The notes beneath the pieces are model-generated. The model searched no databases. It was not told the DNA's origin and worked only from the letters and a program-made list of their open reading frames with translations. From NCBI GenBank assembly GCA_005518185.1, contig RKSN01000003.1, positions 124,001 through 188,000 of the forward strand: 64,000 nt of DNA, in the 5' to 3' direction. The DNA is from Chakrabartia godavariana (lineage in GTDB: Bacteria; Pseudomonadota; Alphaproteobacteria; Sphingomonadales; Sphingomonadaceae). The position numbers and the translations under genes are program-made. Positions 25,181-32,205 of this stretch are shown in pieces (position 1 is the first letter of the stretch; each line of letters begins with the position of its first letter).

Positions 25181-25707
25181 TCGCTGGTGATCTGCCCATT
25201 CAACCGCGCCAGTTCCTCTGCCGAGGGCGCTTCCCATTCGCTTTCCATGAAGTCGAACATGGCGCGATCCACATCCATTGCATAGGTGGCGCCGCGTTCC
25301 CGATTGCGTTGCTGGACGCGTTCCCATCGCAGCTCCGCCGGACGATCGACCCAGTGGAGAGTCACACCCGCACCAATTTCGTCGGCGAACGCGGCGAAGG
25401 CCTCGCGATGGTCTGCTTTGGTGAAGCCGAGATCGAGGACAGACGCGATGCCCAATGCCGCGAGCGCCTGCACCTCGGCCCGAATCTGCGCCTCGCACCG
25501 GCCAATGCGGTCCATCGCCCATTCAAAGCTGGGCGGTTGCGGTGCATCGCTCCAGAAAAGCCGCGTCATCCAGTCGTCGATGGAAAAGCGCATGGCGCGC
25601 AGCTTTTCAGCCAAAGCCATACTGTAATGCGTTTTTCCTGCGCCTGTCCCGCCGGTGACGAGATGCACCAGCGCAGGGTTCGGGCTGAAGGTGCGAAAGT
25701 CGCTCAC
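25177..25707 (-). CDS. P-loop ATPase/kinase (AAA_33-like)
   Basis: The 176-residue protein has a Walker A, VHLVTGGTGAGKTHYSMAL (about 14-32), followed by MRFSIDDWMTRLFW (an acidic residue pair where zeta-toxin/Cpt-like kinases bind substrate), SVLDLGFTKADHREAF and HWVDRPAELRWERVQQRN (lid arginines). This fits small-molecule or nucleotide-type kinases of the AAA_33 group; the substrate is unknown. The GTG start overlaps the stop of the DUF559 gene, and its stop overlaps the nadB start, so all three could be translated in sequence. Confidence 0.75.
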   Translation of the reverse strand: MSDFRTFSPNPALVHLVTGGTGAGKTHYSMALAEKLRAMRFSIDDWMTRLFWSDAPQPPSFEWAMDRIGRCEAQIRAEVQALAALGIASVLDLGFTKADHREAFAAFADEIGAGVTLHWVDRPAELRWERVQQRNRERGATYAMDVDRAMFDFMESEWEAPSAEELARLNGQITSE

Positions 25708-26108
25708 TTGTCTCTCCCCTCCCGCTTGCGGGAGGGGCCGGGGGAGGGCGTGTCTGAAAGGGCCGCGCGGATCGCAACAACGCCCCCTTCCAGATTTCGC
25801 ATTACGTCCTCATTCGAAAAGCGCAGCACCGTGTATCCCTCGCCCTGCATCCAGCTGTCTCTGGCTGCATCGTGTTCAAGGCGGGCATTATGCGAACAGC
25901 CGTCCAGTTCCACAACCAACCTTGCCTTACGGCACGCGAAATCGGCAAAATAACGCCCAACCGGAAACTGCTTGGTGAAATGGAAGCCGTCCACTTGGCG
26001 TCGGCTGAGGACTGACCAGAGTTGACGTTCGGCCGGCGTGAGTGCAGCCCGAAGCTCTCGCGCGCGTTCGGTGTCTCGAGCCCGGAAAATTGGCCGTTTG
26101 GGAGTCAT
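25704..26108 (-). CDS. DUF559 endonuclease-domain protein, cassette 2
   Basis: From the ATG at 26108 the 134-residue product contains ARELRAALTPAERQLWSVL, GFHFTKQFPVGRYFADFACR, ARLVVELDGCSH, and YTVLRFSNEDVMRNLEGGVV: the full DUF559 core with the D...E-x-D set of the PD-(D/E)xK-like fold. The C-terminal SDTPSPGPSRKREGRDK is translated from repeat B1, and the reading frame also continues upstream through repeat B2. Its stop overlaps the kinase start. Inverted family-B copies flank the gene. It is only distantly similar to cassette 1, so it is not a recent duplicate. Confidence 0.8.
   Translation of the reverse strand: MTPKRPIFRARDTERARELRAALTPAERQLWSVLSRRQVDGFHFTKQFPVGRYFADFACRKARLVVELDGCSHNARLEHDAARDSWMQGEGYTVLRFSNEDVMRNLEGGVVAIRAALSDTPSPGPSRKREGRDK
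25711..25750. repeat. Palindromic repeat family B, left arm of a loaded pair
   Basis: CTCCCCTCCCGCTTGCGGGA followed by GGGGCCGGGGGAGGG contains the hairpin CCCTCCCGCttGCGGGAGGG. It is the reverse complement of the element at 26114-26152. It lies inside the 3' end of the DUF559 frame. Confidence 0.8.
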
Positions 26109-26113
26109 GTTCA

Positions 26114-26152
26114 GGCCCTCCCCCGACCCCTCCCGCAGGCGGGAGGGGAGGA
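26114..26152. repeat. Palindromic repeat family B, right arm of a loaded pair
   Basis: GGCCCTCCCCCGACCCCTCC followed by CGCAGGCGGGAGGGGAGG is the inverted partner of 25711-25750. Only five bases separate it from the DUF559 start codon, and it lies directly after the ABC ATPase gene's stop. Confidence 0.8.
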
Positions 26153-26155
26153 TAT

Positions 26156-27073
26156 TCACGCCGCGCGCGTCAGGTTGAGGAAGACGTGTTCCAGATCGGG
26201 CTCACGCGTGGACACGTCAGCAATGCCGAAGCCCGCCGCCTGCACCGCACCCAGGACGTCGCCGGCATTGGCCGTCGCCTTGGAATAGGTGATCGCAAGG
26301 ACGCGGTCGCCCTTCAGTTCCACTTTCTGGAACAAGGGTGAGCGCGGCGGCGTGGCCACGTCGCGGTCGACGGTCACCTCGACGATCTTTTCCTGCGCCA
26401 TGTTGACCAGCTCACGCGTCGGCTTGTTGGCGATGACCTGTCCGTGGTTGATGATGGCGATCCGCTCGCACAGCTCCTCGGCCTCTTCGAGATAATGGGT
26501 GGTGAGGACGATGGTCACACCGCGCCGGTTGAGGTCGCGCACATATTCCCACAGCTGCTGGCGCAGTTCGATATCGACGCCGGCCGTCGGTTCATCGAGC
26601 ACGAGGATCGGCGGCGCATGGACCATGGCCTTGGCCACGAGCAGGCGCCGCTTCATGCCGCCGGACAGCGTGCGCGCATAGGCATGGGCCTTGTCGGCCA
26701 GATGGACCGCCTCAAGCAGCTCCATCGACCGCCGGTCGGCCTTCTTCACACCATAGAGGCCCGCGACGTTCTCCAGCGTCTCGAACGGCGTGAAGAAGGG
26801 ATCGAAGACGATCTCCTGCGGCACGATCCCGATCGAGTTCTTCGCGTTGCGCGGATGCGCGTCAATGTCGAAGCCCCAGATGCTGGCGCGTCCGGCCGTC
26901 TTGGTGACGAGCCCGGCAAGGATGTTGATGAGCGTGGATTTGCCGGCACCATTCGGGCCGAGAAGCCCGAAGATGGACCCGCGCGGCACGTCGAAGGAGA
27001 CCCCCTTCAAGGCCTGCTTTCCCCCCGCATACGTCTTTTCGAACTTGTCGATCACAATGGCTGCTTCGGTCAT
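26156..27073 (-). CDS. ABC transporter ATP-binding protein
   Basis: The 305-residue ATPase has Walker A GLLGPNGAGKSTLINILAG (about 37-55), Q-loop IVPQEIVFDPF, signature TLSGGMKRRLLVAKAM, Walker B ILVLDEPTAGVD and the switch His in IVLTTHYLEEAEELCERI. The C-terminal extension resembles ABC-2-type exporters (multidrug or polysaccharide subfamilies). An ABC-2 permease gene would be expected downstream, but the DUF559 cassette comes next and no permease is found nearby. The start MTEAAIVIDKFEKTYAGGKQ is preferred over upstream in-frame codons. Confidence 0.9.
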   Translation of the reverse strand: MTEAAIVIDKFEKTYAGGKQALKGVSFDVPRGSIFGLLGPNGAGKSTLINILAGLVTKTAGRASIWGFDIDAHPRNAKNSIGIVPQEIVFDPFFTPFETLENVAGLYGVKKADRRSMELLEAVHLADKAHAYARTLSGGMKRRLLVAKAMVHAPPILVLDEPTAGVDIELRQQLWEYVRDLNRRGVTIVLTTHYLEEAEELCERIAIINHGQVIANKPTRELVNMAQEKIVEVTVDRDVATPPRSPLFQKVELKGDRVLAITYSKATANAGDVLGAVQAAGFGIADVSTREPDLEHVFLNLTRAA

Positions 27074-27232
27074 GCGAAAAGGCTCTAGCCGCTCCCGTCG
27101 GCGGGAGAAAGTGCCGACGCGATATTCTGCGGCACGCACCCGCCGCCAATTTGCATCCGAAATGATGTTTTCGGTCAGCCTTGCCGGTTTGTTTACCTTC
27201 CTGCGCTAGAGAAACGGCGGGGAACGAACATC

Positions 27233-27775
27233 TTGATACATCCAAATCGGTTCTACATCGGTGTTTTGACGGCTTTGGGGGGCCTCGTCCTGCCCGGCAG
27301 TGCACATGCCGGGCAGGCGAATGGCCGCGCCGAAATCGCGGTGCTGCGGACCCTGTCCTTCATCAAGATCGACGATCTGGACTTTGGCAACATCATCGCA
27401 GGGCCGACTGCAGGAACCGTCACGGTGTCCCCCTTTGGGGTGCGGACCACCACCGGTCCTGTGACCGTGGTGGGAGGCGCTTTCCAGCAGGCGCAGTTCG
27501 GCGGGCGCGGGGCGCCCAACCAGAATCTCGCCATTTCCATGACCACCAACACCGTGACGCTGCGCCGGGCCACAGGCACACAGACGATGGTCGCCGACAC
27601 CTTCGTCATCGGCAGCACTCCGACCCAGCCGCTCACCACGACAGTCCGCCAGTTCGTTATCGGATCGGCCACGGGCGTGTTCCAGTTCGGGGTCGGCGCG
27701 CGGCTGAACGTCGGGGCCAATCAGGCACCCGGCGTCTATACGGGCACCTTCCGCATCACGCTCGTCTATCAATAG
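27233..27775 (+). CDS. DUF4402 domain surface protein 1
   Basis: The 180-residue protein has a signal peptide (FYIGVLTALGGLVLPGSAHA) and a beta-rich domain. Landmarks are LSFIKIDDLDFGNIIAG (about 42-58), TVTVSPFGVRTT, and a C-terminal ANQAPGVYTGTFRITLVYQ. DUF4402 proteins are exported, have an immunoglobulin-like pilin/adhesin fold and often occur near fimbrial chaperone-usher genes. No chaperone or usher is present here. The start is the TTG at 27233 with GGGGAACG upstream. A paralogue is at 28102 with one gene between. Confidence 0.8.
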   Translation: MIHPNRFYIGVLTALGGLVLPGSAHAGQANGRAEIAVLRTLSFIKIDDLDFGNIIAGPTAGTVTVSPFGVRTTTGPVTVVGGAFQQAQFGGRGAPNQNLAISMTTNTVTLRRATGTQTMVADTFVIGSTPTQPLTTTVRQFVIGSATGVFQFGVGARLNVGANQAPGVYTGTFRITLVYQ

Positions 27776-27829
27776 CGCGCCGCCTGCCACGCATTGCAAG
27801 CCGTGGCGGTGATTGCTATCGGACACACC

Positions 27830-28021
27830 ATGATCACTGCTCCTGAAACTGTCCGTGTGACGACACACCGCGTGTCCTGCGATGGCGCAACCGACATTCC
27901 CGGCGGGGCAGCGCTCGGCCATCCGCGCGTCTGGCTTGAGATCGACGAAAAGGGTTTTGTCGAGTGCAGCTATTGCGACAAGCGCTTCGTGCTGGTGCAC
28001 GGCCCGGCTGACCACGACTGA
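27830..28021 (+). CDS. Zinc-finger CHCC domain protein (NDUFS6-like)
   Basis: The 63-residue protein has the zf-CHCC pattern: RVSCDGATDIPGGAALGHPR, then LEIDEKGFVECSYCDKRFVL with the Cys-x-x-Cys pair and a His. The family resembles the zinc-binding C-terminal part of mitochondrial complex I subunit NDUFS6 and is common in alphaproteobacteria, where a role in respiratory complex assembly is presumed. The internal ATG at 27830 is used because the upstream codons do not match the family. TATCGG lies 7 bp before this ATG. Confidence 0.8.
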   Translation: MITAPETVRVTTHRVSCDGATDIPGGAALGHPRVWLEIDEKGFVECSYCDKRFVLVHGPADHD

Positions 28022-28101
28022 TCTTCGTTTACGCAGTTTTACCGCGCCTTAACCATCTAAGGTGAGGCAGTGGTTACGTCCCTTGCGCTATAAGGGATCA
28101 A

Positions 28102-28653
28102 ATGGAACGCGTCCGCACCACCCTTTCCCGTGCCCTGGCCCTGGCCCTTTTGCTGGCCCCGGGGTCGGCTGCCTATCCGCAGTCCACCAGCGGGACGGTG
28201 CGCACGACAATCGTTCCGCGCCTGTCTCTGGTGAAGACGACCGACCTTGAATTCGGGCAGATCATGGCGAGCAGCACGGCCGCCGGCTCCGTCACCGTCA
28301 CGCCGACCGGTGCGCGCTCGGCGGGCGGCGGTGCGACGCTGGCGGGGGGCACGGTCTCGGCCGGATCGTTCACCGGCTTTGGCACGCGCAACCAGATCGT
28401 GGTCTTCTCCTTCGGCGCCCCGTCGGTCGTGCTCACGCGCGCCAACGGGACCGAGACGATGCTCGCCGACAGCTTCACGCTGGGCCCGTCCACGCTGGGC
28501 GGCCTCAATCAGCTCGGCAATAGCGGGCGATGGCGGATCATTTCCAGCAACGGGCTGTTCACCCTGCCCGTGGGCGCCACGCTGCGCGTTGGCGCAGCGC
28601 AGGTACCCGGCGAATATCAGGGCACATTCACGCTCACCGCCGTCTATCAATAG
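28102..28653 (+). CDS. DUF4402 domain surface protein 2
   Basis: The 183-residue protein has a signal peptide (TTLSRALALALLLAPGSAAY) and the same DUF4402 layout as the gene at 27233: LSLVKTTDLEFGQIMAS, SVTVTPTGARSAGG, LTRANGTETMLADSFTLGP, and a C-terminal VPGEYQGTFTLTAVYQ. It is likely an exported structural or adhesin-like subunit. TATAAG ends 7 bp before the ATG, so it may be leaderless. Upstream, CCTTA-ACCATC-TAAGG (28047-28062) is palindromic and includes TTAACCAT, the known CtrA half-site. tldD starts 26 bp after its stop. Confidence 0.82.
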   Translation: MERVRTTLSRALALALLLAPGSAAYPQSTSGTVRTTIVPRLSLVKTTDLEFGQIMASSTAAGSVTVTPTGARSAGGGATLAGGTVSAGSFTGFGTRNQIVVFSFGAPSVVLTRANGTETMLADSFTLGPSTLGGLNQLGNSGRWRIISSNGLFTLPVGATLRVGAAQVPGEYQGTFTLTAVYQ

Positions 28654-28679
28654 CGGCCGGGCGCCCCTATATCGGGGCC

Positions 28680-30110
28680 ATGACGCTCATCACCGACCCC
28701 CGCCGCTTTCTCTATCACGCCGGTCAGCTGGACCCCGACACCGCAAAGCGTGTCACGGCACAGTTGCTCTCGCGCTGCGACGACGGGGAACTCTATCTCC
28801 AATATCGCGCGTCGGAGAGCTTCGGCTTTGACGATGGCCGGCTGAAGACCGCCGACTATTCGACCGAAGCGGGCTTTGGCCTGCGCGGCGTTTCGGGCGA
28901 GATGACGGGCTTTGCCCATGCCAATGAAATCAGCGAAGCCGCGATCCGCCGTGCGGGCGAGACGCTGACTCTGCTGGATCCGGCCAAGGGTGCGATGACC
29001 GCTGCCCCGCGCCAGAACAACCGGCACCTGTACACTGATGGCGACCCGATGGGTCTCATCCCCTTTGCCGACAAGGTGGCGCTGTGCCAGCAGATCGACG
29101 CGGCCGCCCGCGCGCGTGACCCGCGCGTGGTGCAGGTGTCGGTCAGCCTGTCGGCCAGCTGGAGCGTTGTCGAGATCGTCCGCGCCGACGGCTTTGTCGC
29201 GCATGACGTCCGCCCGCTCGTCCGCCTCAATGTCAGCATCGTTGCCGAGGAAAATGGGCGGCGCGAAAGCGGTTTCCATGGCCTTGGCGGGCGCTATCTT
29301 TATGACAAGCTGTTCGAACCGGCGACCTGGAACCGCTGCATCGATGAGGCGCTGGCACAGGCGCTCGTCAATCTGCAGAGCATCGACGCCCCGGCCGGGG
29401 AAATGACCGTGCTCGTCGGCCCCGGCTGGCCGGGCGTGCTGCTGCACGAAGCGGTGGGCCACGGGCTGGAAGGCGATTTCAACCGCAAGGGCACCAGCGT
29501 CTTTTCGGGCCGCATCGGCGAACGCGTCGCCGCGCCCGGCGTCACCGTTGTCGACAATGGCGCGCTGGAGGCGCGGCGCGGGTCGCTCTCCATCGATGAT
29601 GAGGGCACGCCGACGGGCGAGACCGTGCTGATCGAGGACGGCATTCTCAAAGGCTATATGCAGGACCGGCTGAACGCCCGCCTGATGGGCGTCACGCCCA
29701 CGGGCAATGGCCGCCGCGAATCCTATGCCCATGCTCCCATGCCACGCATGACCAACACCTATATGAAGGACGGGCAGGACGACCCCGCCGAACTGCTGAG
29801 CCGCGTGAAGAACGGCATCTTCGCCAAGAGCTTTGGCGGCGGGCAGGTCGACATCGTGTCGGGCAAGTTCGTCTTCTCCTGCACCGAGGCCTATCTGGTG
29901 AAGGACGGAAAGATCGGCGCACCGGTCAAGGGCGCGACGCTGATCGGCGATGGTCCGACCGTGCTGACCAAAGTCACCGGCATCGGCAATGACATGGCGC
30001 TCGACGAAGGCGTGGGCATCTGCGGCAAGGGCGGCCAGAGCGTGCCGGCTGGCGTGGGCCAGCCGACGTTGCTCGTGGAGGGGCTTACCGTCGGGGGCAC
30101 GGCGGCCTGA
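28680..30110 (+). CDS. tldD: Metalloprotease TldD
   Basis: This 476-residue protein is the catalytic subunit of the TldD/TldE protease. Seen are LYLQYRASESFGFDDGRLK, GFGLRGVSGEMTGFAHANE, the zinc motif VLLHEAVGHGLEGDF (HExxxH), and IVSGKFVFSCTEAYLV near the C-terminus. An upstream in-frame extension overlaps the DUF4402 gene and is not conserved, so the ATG at 28680 is used. TATATC lies 6 bp upstream of the ATG. pmbA (TldE) is at 10115. Confidence 0.95.
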   Translation: MTLITDPRRFLYHAGQLDPDTAKRVTAQLLSRCDDGELYLQYRASESFGFDDGRLKTADYSTEAGFGLRGVSGEMTGFAHANEISEAAIRRAGETLTLLDPAKGAMTAAPRQNNRHLYTDGDPMGLIPFADKVALCQQIDAAARARDPRVVQVSVSLSASWSVVEIVRADGFVAHDVRPLVRLNVSIVAEENGRRESGFHGLGGRYLYDKLFEPATWNRCIDEALAQALVNLQSIDAPAGEMTVLVGPGWPGVLLHEAVGHGLEGDFNRKGTSVFSGRIGERVAAPGVTVVDNGALEARRGSLSIDDEGTPTGETVLIEDGILKGYMQDRLNARLMGVTPTGNGRRESYAHAPMPRMTNTYMKDGQDDPAELLSRVKNGIFAKSFGGGQVDIVSGKFVFSCTEAYLVKDGKIGAPVKGATLIGDGPTVLTKVTGIGNDMALDEGVGICGKGGQSVPAGVGQPTLLVEGLTVGGTAA

Positions 30111-30120
30111 TATCCCAAAT

Positions 30121-30217
30121 CGTCTTGCTGAACTTGGTTCAGCATCCATGAACACCGACCCGTTCCATCCGGGAACACGGGTGGCAATGGATCCCGAAAC
30201 AAGTTCGGGATGACGGG
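30121..30217. repeat. Empty inverted pair of family C repeats
   Basis: CGTCTTGCTGAACTTGGTTC (30121 on) and ATGGATCCCGAAACAAGTTC with GGGATGACG (30187 on) face each other across about 35 bp without a gene. It follows tldD, at the convergent junction with the glycine-zipper lipoprotein. Confidence 0.75.
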
Positions 30218-30224
30218 ATAGCAG

Positions 30225-30539
30225 CTAGCAGCTCCGGCTGCGATCATAGACGCGGTCGCCGTTCCGGTTGATGTAATAGCAATAGCCCTGATCGTCGCGC
30301 GACCAGCGGCGGTCCTTGGCGGTGACAGCACCGACCGCGCCGCCGGCGACGGCACCGGCAACAGCGCCTTCCACGGGACTGACGCCGCCCACGACTGCGC
30401 CGACAGCCGCGCCGCCTGCGGCACCGATGGCGGCCCCCCGGCCCGCGCCACGCAGCGTATCATTGTTCCGATATTCCGCACAGGCGCCCAGCGAGAGGGC
30501 GGCCAGCGCGACCAGACCGGTCTTGTGGATCATACGCAT
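30225..30539 (-). CDS. Glycine-zipper lipoprotein
   Basis: The product (about 104 residues) has a lipoprotein signal with the lipobox ALSLGACAEY and then two glycine-zipper helices: GAGRGAAIGAAGGAAVGAVV and VEGAVAGAVAGGAVGAV. The C-terminal RRWSRDDQGYCYYINRNGDR has a Cys pair. The layout is like the Gly-zipper 2TM/OmpA-like lipoproteins of the outer membrane, function unknown. Three closely spaced ATGs (30542, 30539, 30533) are possible; AAGGAG spacing favours 30539. Confidence 0.7.
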   Translation of the reverse strand: MRMIHKTGLVALAALSLGACAEYRNNDTLRGAGRGAAIGAAGGAAVGAVVGGVSPVEGAVAGAVAGGAVGAVTAKDRRWSRDDQGYCYYINRNGDRVYDRSRSC

Positions 30540-30640
30540 CATCCTACTCCTTCATCCGACGTCCGGCTTGGCGGACTGTGAAAGAGGAACGGAAGAGGCA
30601 GCGGACTTGTTCCGCGCGACCGCGCCCGATGGGCCCGGCC

Positions 30641-30802
30641 TCAGGGCCAGGCGACGATCAGGACGTTGCCAAGCATGACAGCGGCGGCCGCAATCATCAG
30701 CCAGCCCTTGCGCGTCTCGTGAGCCGCCCGGATCAGGCGAACCCCACCCCAGACAAGCGCGGCCGAAGCAATGACCGCGAGCGAGAGGATAGCATCGGAC
30801 AT
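30641..30802 (-). CDS. Small two-helix membrane protein (53 aa)
   Basis: The minus strand from an ATG at 30802 encodes 53 residues: MSDAILSLAVIASAALVWGG, an RLIRAAHETRKGW loop, and a second helix LMIAAAAVMLGNVLIVAW. It is too short for most gene finders. The two clean hydrophobic segments with a positively charged loop suggest a real inner-membrane protein with both ends outside. TATAGG ends 6 bp before the ATG, giving a plausible leaderless promoter. No family is recognised. Confidence 0.6.
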   Translation of the reverse strand: MSDAILSLAVIASAALVWGGVRLIRAAHETRKGWLMIAAAAVMLGNVLIVAWP

Positions 30803-30913
30803 GAAGCGCCTATACGCCGATAATCGGCCAATGAACCACCCTGTTTGTCCCGAGCGAACGGGTCGGACGTCAGAATGGTTGGCGAGAGAGGATCACAAAA
30901 ACCCCAAAAGATC

Positions 30914-31037
30914 CTCCGTCGCCCCGTGCTTGACACGGGGCTAGGCTAAGCTTCTGCCATGCTTGCCCTTCGCGCCAGATACCAAAATGGAGGGGCGGGA
31001 AAAGCCATGCCCCGTGTCAAGCACGGGGCGACGCGGC
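30914..31037. repeat. Inverted pair of family E repeats, no cargo
   Basis: CCGTCGCCCCGTGCTTGACA (30916 on) and the mirrored CCCCGTGTCAAGCACGGGGC (31010 on) enclose about 70 bp without a gene. Each arm itself can fold (CCCCGTGctTGACACGGGG). A second pair of the same family is at 42976-43090. Confidence 0.75.
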
Positions 31038-31062
31038 TGGAACGAAGCTTTTGTGCAACTGC

Positions 31063-32025
31063 CTAGCCCGCCATCACGCGGTTGAACAAGGCGGGATCCA
31101 CATTGCCGCCCGACAGAAGCACGAGCGTGCGCGCACCGGGCGTGACCTTGCCAGAGAGGATCGCCGCGAGCGCGACCGCCCCGCCGGGTTCAATCGTCAG
31201 CCCCAGTTCCCGCTTGGCGTGGCGCATCGCGGCAAAGGTCTCCTCCTCCGACACAGCGACGCCCGTCGCGCCGCGCGCTTTCAGGATATCAAAGGTGATC
31301 GGGGCCACGCGCAGCGTCTGGATCGCGTCGCAACTCGTCGGGGGCGGGTTAGGGCCGACCGGCACAATCTCGCCCCGCCGCAGGGACTCGCCCATATCGT
31401 CCCAGCCTTCGGGCTCGACCACGACGACACGCGCGTCGGGCAAAGCGAGCGCGAGACCCGCCGCAAGGCCTCCGCCGCCGCACGGCATGATGACAAGGTC
31501 GGGCGCCTCTTTGCCCAGCGCCGCCAGCTGTGCGACTGCCTCAAGCCCCGCACTCCCCTGCCCTTCGACGACCCAGGGGTCATCGAAGCTCGGCACGAGC
31601 GTGGCGCCCCGGTCTGCAGCGATGCTTGCGGCAATGACTTCGCGCTTCTCCGTCATCCGGTCATAAAAGACGATCTCGGCCCCCAGCGCGCGCGTGCCCG
31701 CAACCTTCACCTCAGGCGCGTCGGCAGGCATGACGATGAGCGCGGGCATCCCCAGCCGCTGCGCCGCCCAGGCGACGCCCTGCGCATGATTTCCGCTGGA
31801 AAAGGCGACGACGCCACCGGCGCGTTCCGCCTCGGCCAGGTCGGTCAGCCGGTGCCAGGCGCCACGCAGTTTGAAGGCGCGCATCGGCTGTTCCGACTCG
31901 CACTTGCACCACAGGATTGATTCGCCGTGAGCGAGCGGGACGAGCGGTGTCGGCGCCACCACTTCCGCCACTTTGCGCAACGCGTCCTCAACCCCGGAAA
32001 ATGACGGTTTTCTGCCTGCTTCCAC
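31063..32025 (-). CDS. PLP-dependent threonine/serine dehydratase-family enzyme
   Basis: The 320-residue type II PLP enzyme has the Schiff-base lysine in RAFKLRGAWHRL (about 49-60), VVAFSSGNHAQGVAWAAQRL, and the phosphate-binding glycine loop MPCGGGGLAAGLALAL. It lacks the C-terminal ACT regulatory domain of biosynthetic IlvA. It could be a catabolic threonine/serine dehydratase, serine racemase or hydroxyaspartate dehydratase. The start appears to be the GTG at 32025. It is divergent from the decarboxylase gene at 32175. Confidence 0.83.
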   Translation of the reverse strand: MEAGRKPSFSGVEDALRKVAEVVAPTPLVPLAHGESILWCKCESEQPMRAFKLRGAWHRLTDLAEAERAGGVVAFSSGNHAQGVAWAAQRLGMPALIVMPADAPEVKVAGTRALGAEIVFYDRMTEKREVIAASIAADRGATLVPSFDDPWVVEGQGSAGLEAVAQLAALGKEAPDLVIMPCGGGGLAAGLALALPDARVVVVEPEGWDDMGESLRRGEIVPVGPNPPPTSCDAIQTLRVAPITFDILKARGATGVAVSEEETFAAMRHAKRELGLTIEPGGAVALAAILSGKVTPGARTLVLLSGGNVDPALFNRVMAG

Positions 32026-32064
32026 GCTGCCTTACCCTGTCACAAAAAACTGGCCCGGATTCTC

Positions 32065-32093
32065 TTTACATCAGGAAACGCAATTCATATACG
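32065..32093 (+). promoter_or_regulatory. Sigma-70-like promoter of the decarboxylase gene
   Basis: TTTACA (32065-32070) and TATACG (32088-32093) are separated by 17 bp. Transcription would begin near 32100, leaving a leader of about 75 nt before the start codon at 32175. Confidence 0.5.
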
Positions 32094-32109
32094 CGCCCTC
32101 CGCTGCCCC

Positions 32110-32205
32110 ATGGGGACTTCCAATAACCGCAAGGCAGCCGTTGACGTTGAACTACCTTTTGGAGGTCCCTTGAGTTGCACAAGCACGATAGCGCGCTGGG
32201 GCTAG
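32110..32205 (+). CDS. Possible upstream leader peptide overlapping the decarboxylase start
   Basis: An ATG at 32110, about 10 nt after the predicted transcription start, opens a 31-codon frame (MGTSNNRKAAVDVELPFGG and on) ending at TAG 32203-32205. It overlaps the decarboxylase start in a different frame by 31 nt. Its codons 2-4 and 18-20 form the two arms of the predicted stem. No good Shine-Dalgarno precedes it. A translating ribosome would melt the stem and expose the downstream ribosome binding site. It may equally be a chance frame. Confidence 0.3.
   Translation: MGTSNNRKAAVDVELPFGGPLSCTSTIARWG
32113..32169 (+). promoter_or_regulatory. Leader stem that could hide the decarboxylase ribosome binding site
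   Basis: GGGACTTCC (32113-32121) can pair along nine positions (one G-U) with GGAGGTCCC (32161-32169), which contains the GGAGG Shine-Dalgarno of the gene starting at 32175. The 39-nt loop also holds AAGG/CCTT (32131-32134 with 32155-32158), which can extend the fold. The 5' arm coincides with codons 2-4 of a small upstream frame. This would allow translational control. A speF-type leader is known upstream of alphaproteobacterial ornithine decarboxylases, but identity with it is not shown here. Confidence 0.5.

Noticed and set aside
23663-25285. A 540-codon frame on the plus strand across nadB
   Set aside because: Antisense to nadB, where the minus-strand frame has all L-aspartate oxidase motifs.
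23603-25522. A longer start for nadB (639 codons)
   Set aside because: The extra 114 codons overlap the kinase gene in another frame and have no similarity to L-aspartate oxidases.
28647-30155. A 502-codon frame on the minus strand across tldD
   Set aside because: Antisense shadow of tldD.
30121-30217. Paired repeats as a possible CRISPR array
   Set aside because: The arms are inverted rather than direct, occur only in pairs, and there are no regular spacers or cas genes.
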